DNA from: Clostridia bacterium
GTDB lineage: Bacteria; Bacillota; Clostridia; Christensenellales; UBA1242
Reading direction: 5' to 3'
Assembly: GCA_900768425.1 (NCBI GenBank)
Contig: CAAGCR010000118.1
Coordinates: 1 to 21,536, forward strand
Length of the DNA stretch: 21,536 nt
Each line of letters begins with the position of its first letter. Position 1 is the stretch's first letter. The notes under the pieces are model-generated. The model was given only the letters and a program-made list of their open reading frames with translations. It searched no databases and was not told the origin of the DNA. The position numbers and the translations under genes are program-made. Of this stretch, positions 15,922 through 21,536 are shown one piece after another.

Positions 15922-16194
15922 ATGGAGCAATATATATTTCCTGCAGTATTTTTCCAAGAAGAAGGCGAAGATGACTACACTGTTGTTTTCCCAGATTTAA
16001 ACATATTTACCGATGGCAAATCGTTGGTAGAAGCATTTTTATTCGCCAAAGATTATTTAAAAGTATATTGCACTTATGCAAAAAAATATGAGTTGGATAT
16101 TCCAACCCCAAGCAAACTTACAGACATTATTGCAAGATTTCCAAAAGCAACTTGTATGCTTGTTGATGCTCTTGTCCCAGAAGTTGTAGAATAA
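15922..16194 (+). CDS. Solitary HicB-like antitoxin-family protein
   Basis: 90 residues matching the compact HicB N-terminal fold: YIFPAVFFQEE, then YTVVFPDLNIFTDGKSLVEA (strand-strand-helix with the FPDL signature), an EA-rich helix, and IPTPSKL. HicB proteins neutralise the HicA mRNA interferase, and many also carry a DNA-binding tail; here the protein ends after the partial RNase-H-like fold, so no HTH or RHH domain is visible. No HicA-like small gene lies on either side, so it is an orphan or has a non-toxin role. ATG at 15922 is preferred over 15838: AAGGGG precedes it by 8 bases, and the upstream promoter falls inside the longer ORF. It is monocistronic, with a strong terminator after it. 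Confidence 0.8.
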   Translation: MEQYIFPAVFFQEEGEDDYTVVFPDLNIFTDGKSLVEAFLFAKDYLKVYCTYAKKYELDIPTPSKLTDIIARFPKATCMLVDALVPEVVE

Positions 16195-16216
16195 TGTTTT
16201 AATAAATTTAAAAATT

Positions 16217-16250
16217 AAAAGGTGATAAAGATTTTTCTTTATCACCTTTT
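16217..16250. terminator. Terminator of HicB-like gene
   Basis: A perfect 15-bp stem (16217-16231 with 16236-16250) with a TTTT loop; T-rich on the plus strand and A-rich before it. It lies 23 bases after the stop. Confidence 0.85.
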
Positions 16251-16370
16251 TGTTGGTTGTATTGTAGAGAAATAAGTTGTTGGTAATCAATAATATTTGA
16301 TAATAATTTTTATAGGCAAGAATATCACTCGGTTATTTGCAATAACAAATACTAGACGATTTTTTCGTGG

Positions 16371-16430
16371 GCAAAGATTTGTGGTTGTTTAAAGTGTGGT
16401 GGTTAAGCGAAGTTTGTGATAACTTAAAAT
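16371..16430 (+). repeat. GATTTGTGGTTG-type dispersed repeat
   Basis: GCAAAGATTTGTGGTTG and the following AGTGTGGTGGTTAAGC resemble the tandem units at 7231-7330 and the first bases of the window (AAGATTTGTGGTCG). The match is partial, so this is a degenerate family member. Confidence 0.5.
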
Positions 16431-16501
16431 ATATTATTATATTAAACAATCAGTCATTTGCATTCATTATTCTTTAAGTTGCGTAAGCAACATAAACAAC
16501 A

Positions 16502-16645
16502 ACAGCAAGCCGAATGGTTTGCACTTCACTGCGAACAACTTTGTTGTTCGTTCACCACGAGCATAGCCCGTTCACTGCAAGCATATTATGCTTGTTCACT
16601 TATAATTATCTCGTTCACTGCAAAACACTTTCGTGTTTTGCTCAC
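16502..16645 (+). repeat. Array of variable hairpins joined by a GTTCAC linker
   Basis: Successive units each consist of a short stem-loop followed by TTCAC(T/C). The clearest stems are GCAAGCC/GGTTTGC, CGAACAAC/GTTGTTCG (16532-16539 with 16543-16550), ACGAGC/GCCCGT with one mismatch, CAAGCAT/ATGCTTG (16578-16584 with 16588-16594) and GCAAAACAC/GTGTTTTGC (16620-16628 with 16633-16641). Stem sequences differ while the pairing and the linker are kept. The array ends 4 bases before the stop codon of the minus-strand gene at 16649, so it would be its 3' untranslated region. Confidence 0.75.
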
Positions 16646-16648
16646 TTC

Positions 16649-17491
16649 CTATTTCCCCATACCATCATCTCTGTCGGTTGATGAATAGGTGTTGCGGGTT
16701 GGTTCTTGTCTTGTTGGTTGTTTATGTTTTTGTTCGGCTGTTCTTTCTTTTAGGTACTCCTGATACCTATTAATTTCATTTTCTTTATCAATATTGGTTG
16801 TATTTTCTTGTTTAGGTTGTTCTTCTACAACTTTTGATTGTTCTGCTTGTTTGTTTAATTGGTCTTGTTCGTATAGTTTTTTATTGTTCTCAATGATTTG
16901 TTTTGCTTGCTCTTTTAGTTTTTCATTTTCGCTATTTTCTTTAATCTTTTCAATGTTCACTATTTTATTTAAGGCATTGTTCAAATTAAATTCGTTTGTA
17001 AAACTTTTGGCAAGTTCTTCACTTAATTGCCAATTTAAAGCGAGCATATTCAAAAACAATTGATATTTATTTTTCTTTTTTCTTAACTCGTTTTTATATT
17101 TTCTATTTAACTCACCAAACATCTTTAAATTGACAATAATCTTTTTAAAACTTTCCATTTGGCTTGCTGTAAGTTCAGAAGAATTTATTTTTTTATCCAA
17201 TGCTTCAATAAGATTTTTTGTGTTGACATCACTGAGTTCAAAAGCCTTAATTATTTTGCTGTCGGTTTGCTCCAAAAAATCTGGGCAGTTAATTTCCTTT
17301 TTGTTTTTTTCATTATTTAAAACATCGGAAATGTATTGCTCATCTAAAACAAAATCTTTATTAAAAGGATTAAACCCAGTTTCAAGATAACTCTGCCCTA
17401 AATCTTCGTTATATAAATTTAAAGCATTAAACACTTCTAAATTAATATCTTTTATGCTAACACCATTAATAGTTTCTTCTAAATTTTCCAT
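16649..17491 (-). CDS. Hypothetical coiled-coil protein, 280 residues
   Basis: I do not recognise a family. It has no signal peptide or membrane segment. The N-terminal 90 residues are acidic (MENLEETINGVSIKDINLEV). Residues 95-210 are Lys/Glu/Leu-rich and look helical or coiled-coil. The last 80 are Gln/Glu/Lys-rich low complexity ending TDRDDGMGK. No Shine-Dalgarno precedes the ATG, but a TTGACT-17-TATACT promoter ends 6 bases before it, suggesting a leaderless transcript. It is the last gene of the phage-like minus-strand run, after the 238-residue coiled-coil gene but with its own promoter. A structural, scaffold or tail-assembly role in a phage remnant is possible but unsupported. Confidence 0.75.
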   Translation of the reverse strand: MENLEETINGVSIKDINLEVFNALNLYNEDLGQSYLETGFNPFNKDFVLDEQYISDVLNNEKNKKEINCPDFLEQTDSKIIKAFELSDVNTKNLIEALDKKINSSELTASQMESFKKIIVNLKMFGELNRKYKNELRKKKNKYQLFLNMLALNWQLSEELAKSFTNEFNLNNALNKIVNIEKIKENSENEKLKEQAKQIIENNKKLYEQDQLNKQAEQSKVVEEQPKQENTTNIDKENEINRYQEYLKERTAEQKHKQPTRQEPTRNTYSSTDRDDGMGK

Positions 17492-17497
17492 ACTTTA

Positions 17498-17526
17498 AGT
17501 ATATTGAATATTATTTAAAAAGTCAA
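17498..17526 (-). promoter_or_regulatory. Promoter of 280-residue protein (leaderless arrangement)
   Basis: On the minus strand, TTGACT (17526-17521), 17 bases, TATACT (17503-17498). Six bases separate the -10 from the ATG at 17491. Confidence 0.7.
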
Positions 17527-17604
17527 TTTTATTGAAATGTATATATAGACAAAACATCAAAATTTATCAAAAAAACTTAAATTTATCAAAAAATTAAAAA
17601 AATA

Positions 17605-17628
17605 TTGCAAATTTTAAGCAATTTGCAA
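17605..17628 (-). terminator. Terminator of 238-residue gene
   Basis: A 9-bp stem TTGCAAATT/AATTTGCAA (17605-17613 with 17620-17628), followed on the minus strand by a T-rich tract. It is 11 bases past the stop codon. Confidence 0.7.
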
Positions 17629-17638
17629 CATTTTTTGT

Positions 17639-18355
17639 TTATTTTAACAATTTATCAACATTCTTGTTATAAGAATCTTGGATAGCTTTTTGTGCCATAT
17701 CTTTTTTTCTTTTTAAAGATTCTATTTTATCCATAAGATGCTTTTTAACAATTATCCAAAAAACATCTTGCCAATCCTCAGTTTGGAAGCAACCTTTTTT
17801 ATCACCAATTAGGTTATCTTTTAACAAATCAAATTCATAACCTATATTTGAAACAATGTCACTTGCGGAATAGTCGTGCATACTTGAAATTGTGATGTTT
17901 GGCAACACATATTCTTTGCCTGCAACACTATAACCTAGTTTATATGTATTTGTATAATTTACAAAATCATACGCTAAGTCATTTTTTTCACATTTAATAG
18001 AATTTACTTTATCTAAAATAATCTTTGGTGTTTCTTTTGGATATTTCTTTTTTAGTTTTAGTTCCATAACACCTAAAAGAACATTAACATTAACTCTAAA
18101 TATACCACGAGGAAGACTCGCGTTTAGTTTACTCAACTCATATTCACTATGTCTAATTTCATATTGTTTTTCAGCCAATTCTTTAAGCATACTTTCACGC
18201 AACGACTCATCTTTTTCTTGTGATCTTTTTGCTCTTAACATTTTAACATCAGCGATATATTGTTCTCTTTTGTTTTTAATTTGACATATTTCAGTCACGA
18301 TATCTCTGTATTTTTCAACACAATCATCAATTTTTCTTTCATATTCGCTTTTCAT
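17639..18355 (-). CDS. Hypothetical protein with N-terminal coiled coil, 238 residues
   Basis: I do not recognise a family. Residues 1-80 are a charged heptad-like helix (MKSEYERKIDDCVEKYRDIV and onwards), residues 85-200 a mixed alpha/beta region containing VNVNVLLGVMELKLKKKYPK and a Trp/Phe-rich TEDWQDVFWIIVKKH segment, and the last 30 residues another Lys-rich helix. There is no signal peptide. AAAGGAGGG precedes the ATG by about 5 bases, and a TTGACA-17-TACAAT promoter lies at 18387-18415. It has its own terminator, so it is a separate unit from the zinc-ribbon genes upstream. The cytoplasmic location is inferred from composition only. Confidence 0.75.
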   Translation of the reverse strand: MKSEYERKIDDCVEKYRDIVTEICQIKNKREQYIADVKMLRAKRSQEKDESLRESMLKELAEKQYEIRHSEYELSKLNASLPRGIFRVNVNVLLGVMELKLKKKYPKETPKIILDKVNSIKCEKNDLAYDFVNYTNTYKLGYSVAGKEYVLPNITISSMHDYSASDIVSNIGYEFDLLKDNLIGDKKGCFQTEDWQDVFWIIVKKHLMDKIESLKRKKDMAQKAIQDSYNKNVDKLLK

Positions 18356-18386
18356 AAAGCCCTCCTTTAATATACATTTTCAACAA

Positions 18387-18415
18387 ATTGTATAACAAAA
18401 ACGATGACATGTCAA
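18387..18415 (-). promoter_or_regulatory. Promoter of 238-residue gene
   Basis: On the minus strand, TTGACA (18415-18410), 17 bases, TACAAT (18392-18387). The predicted leader is about 25 bases and contains the AAAGGAGGG ribosome binding site. Confidence 0.75.
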
Positions 18416-18428
18416 TACCAAGTATTTA

Positions 18429-18881
18429 CTAAATATATTTAGGATTTTCAACATCACTCCAAATATCTCTAACAAATTCGTTACCAATTTTTGCGTTGTT
18501 GATAAAATCATCTTTGTCAGAAAAATAATATACATTATCTGGACTCCAACTAAACTCAATTTTTGTATCAGTATTTCCGTGCAAAAATAAGCAACAGTTT
18601 AATCCCTTATACCAAAATTCGGCTTCACTATAATAATACAACATATCCATAAAATCACATAAATCGGGTTTTAATGGTTTCCCTTCACTATATAATTTCT
18701 TTGCCTTATTTAATGATACTACATTAGGAAAAATCACATCATTTTCATTCTCTTCCGACAAATTATTATTATACCAACCACAATGAGAGCATTCGCCATT
18801 ACCAGTTTTACTAGCAAAAAAAATTTCACCACAAACTACACATTTCTTTTCATATATTTTGTCATATGGACTATTTTTCAT
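18429..18881 (-). CDS. CPCC-like zinc-ribbon protein, paralog 3 (candidate immunity protein)
   Basis: 150 residues, the third of three tandem paralogs. Cys14/Cys17 and Cys31/Cys34 form a zinc-ribbon (CVVCG ... CSHCGW). This is followed by NVVSLNKAKKLYSEG, matching the SLNEAR-type segment of the CPCC family of cysteine-rich proteins, and a C-terminal domain with NNAKIGNEFVRDIW that all three paralogs share. The ATG is preceded by AAGGGA. Separated by 94 bases from paralog 2, it may have lost tight coupling. CPCC-like proteins occur near polymorphic toxins; a role as an orphan immunity protein is inferred from the position of the cluster after the toxin-like gene. Confidence 0.75.
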   Translation of the reverse strand: MKNSPYDKIYEKKCVVCGEIFFASKTGNGECSHCGWYNNNLSEENENDVIFPNVVSLNKAKKLYSEGKPLKPDLCDFMDMLYYYSEAEFWYKGLNCCLFLHGNTDTKIEFSWSPDNVYYFSDKDDFINNAKIGNEFVRDIWSDVENPKYI

Positions 18882-18975
18882 AATAATATCCCTTTTGTCA
18901 AAAATTTAAGAATTTATCATATAAAAAGCATTTGCAATATGATTTTTTATCGGTAATTTTCAATAAATTTTTCGT

Positions 18976-19431
18976 TTACTGCAACCAATATCTATCAGTT
19001 GTTTGTTCCCAAATATCTTTTAAATATTCATCGCCAATTTTGGCATTATTAACAAAATCTTTATCATTATCAAATAGTTCTTCTTGTTTTGTTTCGGAAC
19101 TAAAAAAACGAATTTTTAATTTTCCCTTTTCATCAGAAAAAAGTTCAACAGCATAGTAAATGCCCTTATATTCAAACTGCATTTCGCCATAACTATGCAA
19201 TGCTTCCATAAATTCATCTAAATTAGGTTCAAATGATTTACCTTGTTTGTAGAGTTGCCTTGCTTTATTAAGTGATATTAAATTCGGCATCGCAACAATA
19301 TTAGGATTTTCTTCATTCAAACAACAATTCCACCAACCACAAAATGGGCATTCCCCTTGTTTATAATCATCAACTTCAATTATTTGAGAGCAAACTTCAC
19401 AATTTTTCTTGTATTTTTTATCTTTTTCCAT
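18976..19431 (-). CDS. CPCC-like zinc-ribbon protein, paralog 2 (candidate immunity protein)
   Basis: 151 residues from ATG 19431. An in-frame GTG at 19440 has no RBS; a weak GTGGA precedes the ATG. Cys11/Cys14 and Cys28/Cys31 (CEVCS ... CPFCGWW) form the zinc-ribbon. NLISLNKARQLYKQGK and NNAKIGDEYLKDIW are the shared family blocks. The middle strand region differs from paralogs 1 and 3 (FSDEKGKLKIRFFSSE), as expected if each binds a different partner. It lies 33 bases after paralog 1, probably in the same transcript. Confidence 0.75.
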   Translation of the reverse strand: MEKDKKYKKNCEVCSQIIEVDDYKQGECPFCGWWNCCLNEENPNIVAMPNLISLNKARQLYKQGKSFEPNLDEFMEALHSYGEMQFEYKGIYYAVELFSDEKGKLKIRFFSSETKQEELFDNDKDFVNNAKIGDEYLKDIWEQTTDRYWLQ

Positions 19432-19464
19432 TTTATCCACTTATTCTAAATTATATCTTAAATA

Positions 19465-19890
19465 TTAACAATCATATTTAATAAACTTAATATCTTTCCA
19501 AAGATTCTTTAAAAAAATGTTATTTATTTTTACATTATCTTTAAATTCTTCCAAACTTTCATATGCTATATAATTATCTGTATCTACTTCCCATAAAGTA
19601 TAATCATTGTGTTTACTTAATTGATATAAAATTTTTTTATATTTTATTACAATATCTAATCCCCTATCTACTAATTCCATAACCCTATCAAATGTAGGTT
19701 TGAATTTGTTTTTATTTTTATAATTATTTCTTGCTTCATTTAGCGACATAAAATTGGGGGGATTTATTGCATTTGGATAAACTAATGCATTCTCATCATT
19801 ATTCCATCCACAATTTTTACATTGACCATTTCCCCAACTGTCAATTTTTACATCTTCACCACAAACATCACAATGTTTTACTTTTTCCAT
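19465..19890 (-). CDS. CPCC-like zinc-ribbon protein, paralog 1 (candidate immunity protein)
   Basis: 141 residues. Cys7/Cys10 and Cys24/Cys27 (CDVCG ... CKNCGWNND) form the ribbon. NFMSLNEARNNYKNK is the CPCC-family segment, and NVKINNIFLKNLW the shared C-terminal block. The start at 19890 is chosen over 19911 because GGAGG lies 6 bases before it and the paralogs align there. The gene begins 13 bases inside the end of the toxin-like gene (19878-20186), an overlap typical of translationally coupled toxin and immunity pairs. Zinc binding is inferred from the four Cys. The cognate partner is assumed to be the overlapping gene. Confidence 0.75.
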   Translation of the reverse strand: MEKVKHCDVCGEDVKIDSWGNGQCKNCGWNNDENALVYPNAINPPNFMSLNEARNNYKNKNKFKPTFDRVMELVDRGLDIVIKYKKILYQLSKHNDYTLWEVDTDNYIAYESLEEFKDNVKINNIFLKNLWKDIKFIKYDC

Positions 19891-20186
19891 CCACGACCTC
19901 CATTTTTCCAATATTCATATGGTGTTCTATGCCAGTTCCCTTCTTTATCTTTGTACCAATAGTGCTCATGAGGATATTCATGATTTGGTGGACCTTTATA
20001 ATGAACATCTCTCTCTTTATCTCCATTTTGGTCAAAATATCTTTTTTCTCGTTTTGAGCCATTTTGATCATACCGAGTTCTAGATGAATTGGGTTTCCAT
20101 GTATTTGGCATAGAATGCCCAACGAAATTCGTGTTCCCACCACTACTGACACCTCGCCCTCCAAAAAGTTGTAAACTAATTTCCAT
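19878..20186 (-). CDS. Small toxin-like protein with phage LQLFGGRG leader
   Basis: 102 residues starting MEISLQLFGGRGVSSGG, a leader I associate with small phage and MuF-linked proteins of gut Bacillota. A Gly/Ser-rich linker and two YDQNG/FDQNG repeats (about residues 38-55) follow. The rest is a His/Trp/Tyr-rich segment, RDVHYKGPPNHEYPHEHYW near 60-80, ending in a basic tail (GGRGWKK). The clustered DxH...NH...HEH residues could be a metal-dependent or acid-base nuclease site, but no exact family is certain. ATG 20186 is preferred over 20207 because AGAGG precedes it by about 6 bases. It overlaps the ParB/DUF4417 gene by 11 bases upstream and the zinc-ribbon gene by 13 downstream. Confidence 0.7.
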   Translation of the reverse strand: MEISLQLFGGRGVSSGGNTNFVGHSMPNTWKPNSSRTRYDQNGSKREKRYFDQNGDKERDVHYKGPPNHEYPHEHYWYKDKEGNWHRTPYEYWKNGGRGWKK

Positions 20187-21222
20187 ATTTCGCCTCTTTG
20201 TTCTCATAGTGATTGTATGGAAATACTTTTAAATTACCTTTCATTTCAGGAAAAGGTTTCCCATAGCATATTATAGCACTGGGACTGATAATTTCCAACA
20301 TCTTTTCATATCCATGCATAAATTCCTCTTTACATTTGTGGTTGCCATGAGTTGAAATAGCGACGACACTTCCTTTTTCAATACCATCAAAACAAAATTC
20401 AAAGCTTCTATCATCACTCCAGCTAATCGTTGGTATCACTTTAAAGCCTAAACTTTGAAAATAAGCTCCACACCAACGATTTTTGAAAGTGTTATACATT
20501 TGAAGCAAAATCGGCATATCCGTATATAGACTAAAATCTGGTGAACAAAGTGTATAATATTGTTTTAATTTCTCAACCGCATATTCAGCATTTTCATAAA
20601 CACTTTCAAATCTATAATCGTGAATAAAAAAATGTATAGTTTTATTTTTATTTCTACTGTCTTTATATTTTATATTACTATAACTAAACAATTTTATTTT
20701 GTCTAAATCAATTTCATCTTTCTGAATAATCGGTAAATCATACTTCCCAACTATTCTAAATTCATTTCTAACAAGTTTTTTTGTTTGGGAGTTAAGTAAT
20801 TGTTTATAAAACCCATCATTAATATGTTGCAAATTTTCAATTTCAATTTTATTTATTCCAAGCATAGAAAAATCATACTCAGGCAAAGCATCAATTTCTT
20901 TTTGTAAAATATCTAAATCAAATCCGGTCTCTAAATTCGTTGAATTGTGAGTAATGACATACGCTTGTTGTTTTTCTTTTGTTAAGTGATCCAGTCTAAC
21001 ACAAGGAATTTTTGTCATTCCTAACAATTTTGCCGCTTCAACTCTTCCGTTACCTTCTAAAATAATATTGTCCTTACCTGATATACCTAGTGGGTCATTG
21101 AATCCAAATTCTTTAATTGAATTTGATATATGCTCAATTTGCTCTTTTGTGTGTATTTTTGAATTATTTTGATAGTTGTTTAACTTTTTAATTTCTATGT
21201 ATTCTATTTTTAATTCTTCCAT
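20176..21222 (-). CDS. ParB/Srx-like domain fused to DUF4417, phage-type
   Basis: 348 residues. Residues 1-110 are a ParB/sulfiredoxin-like domain as in phage ParB-methylase proteins: KIHTKEQIEHISNSIKEFGF, then the ILEGNGRVEAAKLLGM box and VRLDHLTKEKQQAYVITHN. Residues 165-340 match DUF4417, a phage-associated domain: IHFFIHDYRFESVY, SPDFSLYTDMP, NRWCGAYFQSLGFKVIPTI and EFCFDGIEKGSVVAISTHGN. In the phage proteins I know, a DNA methyltransferase normally follows the ParB part; here DUF4417 takes that place. GGAG lies about 5 bases before the ATG. The gene follows the terminase fragment and overlaps the toxin-like gene. Nuclease or nucleotide-processing activity is possible; the function of DUF4417 is unknown to me. 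Confidence 0.8.
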   Translation of the reverse strand: MEELKIEYIEIKKLNNYQNNSKIHTKEQIEHISNSIKEFGFNDPLGISGKDNIILEGNGRVEAAKLLGMTKIPCVRLDHLTKEKQQAYVITHNSTNLETGFDLDILQKEIDALPEYDFSMLGINKIEIENLQHINDGFYKQLLNSQTKKLVRNEFRIVGKYDLPIIQKDEIDLDKIKLFSYSNIKYKDSRNKNKTIHFFIHDYRFESVYENAEYAVEKLKQYYTLCSPDFSLYTDMPILLQMYNTFKNRWCGAYFQSLGFKVIPTISWSDDRSFEFCFDGIEKGSVVAISTHGNHKCKEEFMHGYEKMLEIISPSAIICYGKPFPEMKGNLKVFPYNHYENKEAKYGN

Positions 21223-21238
21223 AAATTCTCCATATAAA

Positions 21239-21267
21239 AGAACACAAACAAAATTTGCCTGTGTTCT
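21239..21267 (-). terminator. Possible weak terminator or attenuator after terminase fragment
   Basis: An 8-bp stem AGAACACA/TGTGTTCT (21239-21246 with 21260-21267) overlapping the terminase stop codon. Only a short TTTATA follows on the minus strand, and the next gene's RBS is close, so read-through is likely. Confidence 0.4.
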
Positions 21268-21516
21268 AAAATTTTCTCTTGGTTCTAGCTTCTGGGGTAA
21301 GTCTTAAATCTTTTAATATTTTTTCAAGTTGTTTGTTTGAGTCTATTAAAGTTTTATAATGCTCGTTTTCTTTAACCAAAACTTTAGGTGTTTTGCCATC
21401 ACTACAAATACCTGTAACAATCCGTATATACCTATCTGGTTTCTTATTATATTCTTTCCAAGCTCTGTCACGCATTATCCTTATTTGGCAATATTGCCAA
21501 ATAAGTTCAGCATCAC
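21266..21516 (-). CDS. Partial P27-like phage terminase small subunit (C-terminus)
   Basis: An open frame runs from the stop at 21266 through the internal Met at 21475 to the end of the genomic sequence, showing 82 residues. Upstream of that Met the frame reads DAELIWQYCQIRI, so the true start lies outside the window. The end KQLEKILKDLRLTPEARTKR matches the (E)LGLTPxxR close of P27-family small terminases, which recognise phage DNA for packaging. A 26-bp palindrome (21480-21505) lies within the coding part. No large terminase follows; the next gene is the ParB/DUF4417 fusion, so packaging genes are incomplete here. Identification rests on a short C-terminal stretch. Confidence 0.6.
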
Positions 21517-21536
21517 AGATCGGAAGAGCACACGTC
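21517..21536 (+). other. Illumina TruSeq adapter remnant (assembly artefact)
   Basis: The final 20 bases, AGATCGGAAGAGCACACGTC, are the start of the standard Illumina read-1 adapter and are not genomic sequence. Confidence 0.97.

Noticed and set aside
16195..16500. A hicA partner for the HicB-like gene
   Set aside because: No small ORF with an RBS or a HicA-like sequence is present on either side; a strong terminator follows hicB.
16502..16645. CRISPR array
   Set aside because: Only the 6-8 base linker is constant; units are hairpins of varying sequence and length, with no regular repeat and spacer and no cas genes.
19868..20164. 98-residue ORF overlapping the toxin-like gene in another frame
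   Set aside because: No RBS; the frame at 19878-20186 has an RBS, a recognisable leader and coupling to neighbours.
21266..21475. A complete 69-residue protein starting at the Met at 21475
   Set aside because: The frame stays open upstream with terminase-like residues and no RBS precedes the Met, so it is the tail of a truncated gene.

Overview
The window is a strongly AT-rich bacterial chromosome fragment. The pth-mfd-foldase order, a long SRP RNA with an Alu domain, many strong AGGAGG-type ribosome binding sites and sigma-A-like promoters suggest an uncultured, probably host-associated Clostridia-like Bacillota. The last 20 bases match an Illumina library adapter, so the sequence is a metagenome or draft-assembly contig whose right end is partly artificial.

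Left block (1-9.1 kb, minus strand): a housekeeping run read right to left. It holds a reduced GlmU-like protein, peptidyl-tRNA hydrolase (pth), a 750-bp stretch of repeats including a 266-bp MITE-like inverted repeat, transcription-repair coupling factor (mfd), a PrsA-like lipoprotein foldase, and a flippase-like multi-spanning membrane protein. The glmU-pth-mfd order matches Bacillus, but here the GlmU is about half length and has lost both catalytic signatures.

Middle block (9.2-15 kb): alaS (plus strand, short form without the C-terminal domain) and the SRP RNA sit between two paralogous surface-protein genes on the minus strand (9338-10582 and 13437-14699). The paralogs share promoter, 5' leader and signal/N-terminal segment but have diverged bodies. 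In both promoters a run of nine G lies between a perfect -35 (TTGACA) and a perfect -10 (TATAAT), the arrangement used for slipped-strand phase variation of surface antigens in other bacteria. The first gene is also flanked by direct repeats. This is the most notable system in the window.

Right block (15-21.5 kb): two divergent small genes (a YjzC-like 51-residue protein and an unknown 65-residue protein), a solitary HicB-like gene, an array of hairpins with a shared linker, then a minus-strand phage-like or toxin-immunity island. Read right to left, the island holds the truncated C-terminus of a P27-like small terminase subunit, a ParB/DUF4417 fusion, a small toxin-like protein beginning with a phage-type LQLFGGRG leader, three tandem paralogous zinc-ribbon (CPCC-like) proteins of which the first overlaps the toxin-like gene, and two unknown coiled-coil proteins.

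Three genes (flippase, GlmU-like, 280-residue coiled-coil protein) have a good sigma-A-type promoter whose -10 box lies only 6-8 bases before the ATG and have no Shine-Dalgarno. This suggests leaderless mRNAs alongside the strong-RBS genes.
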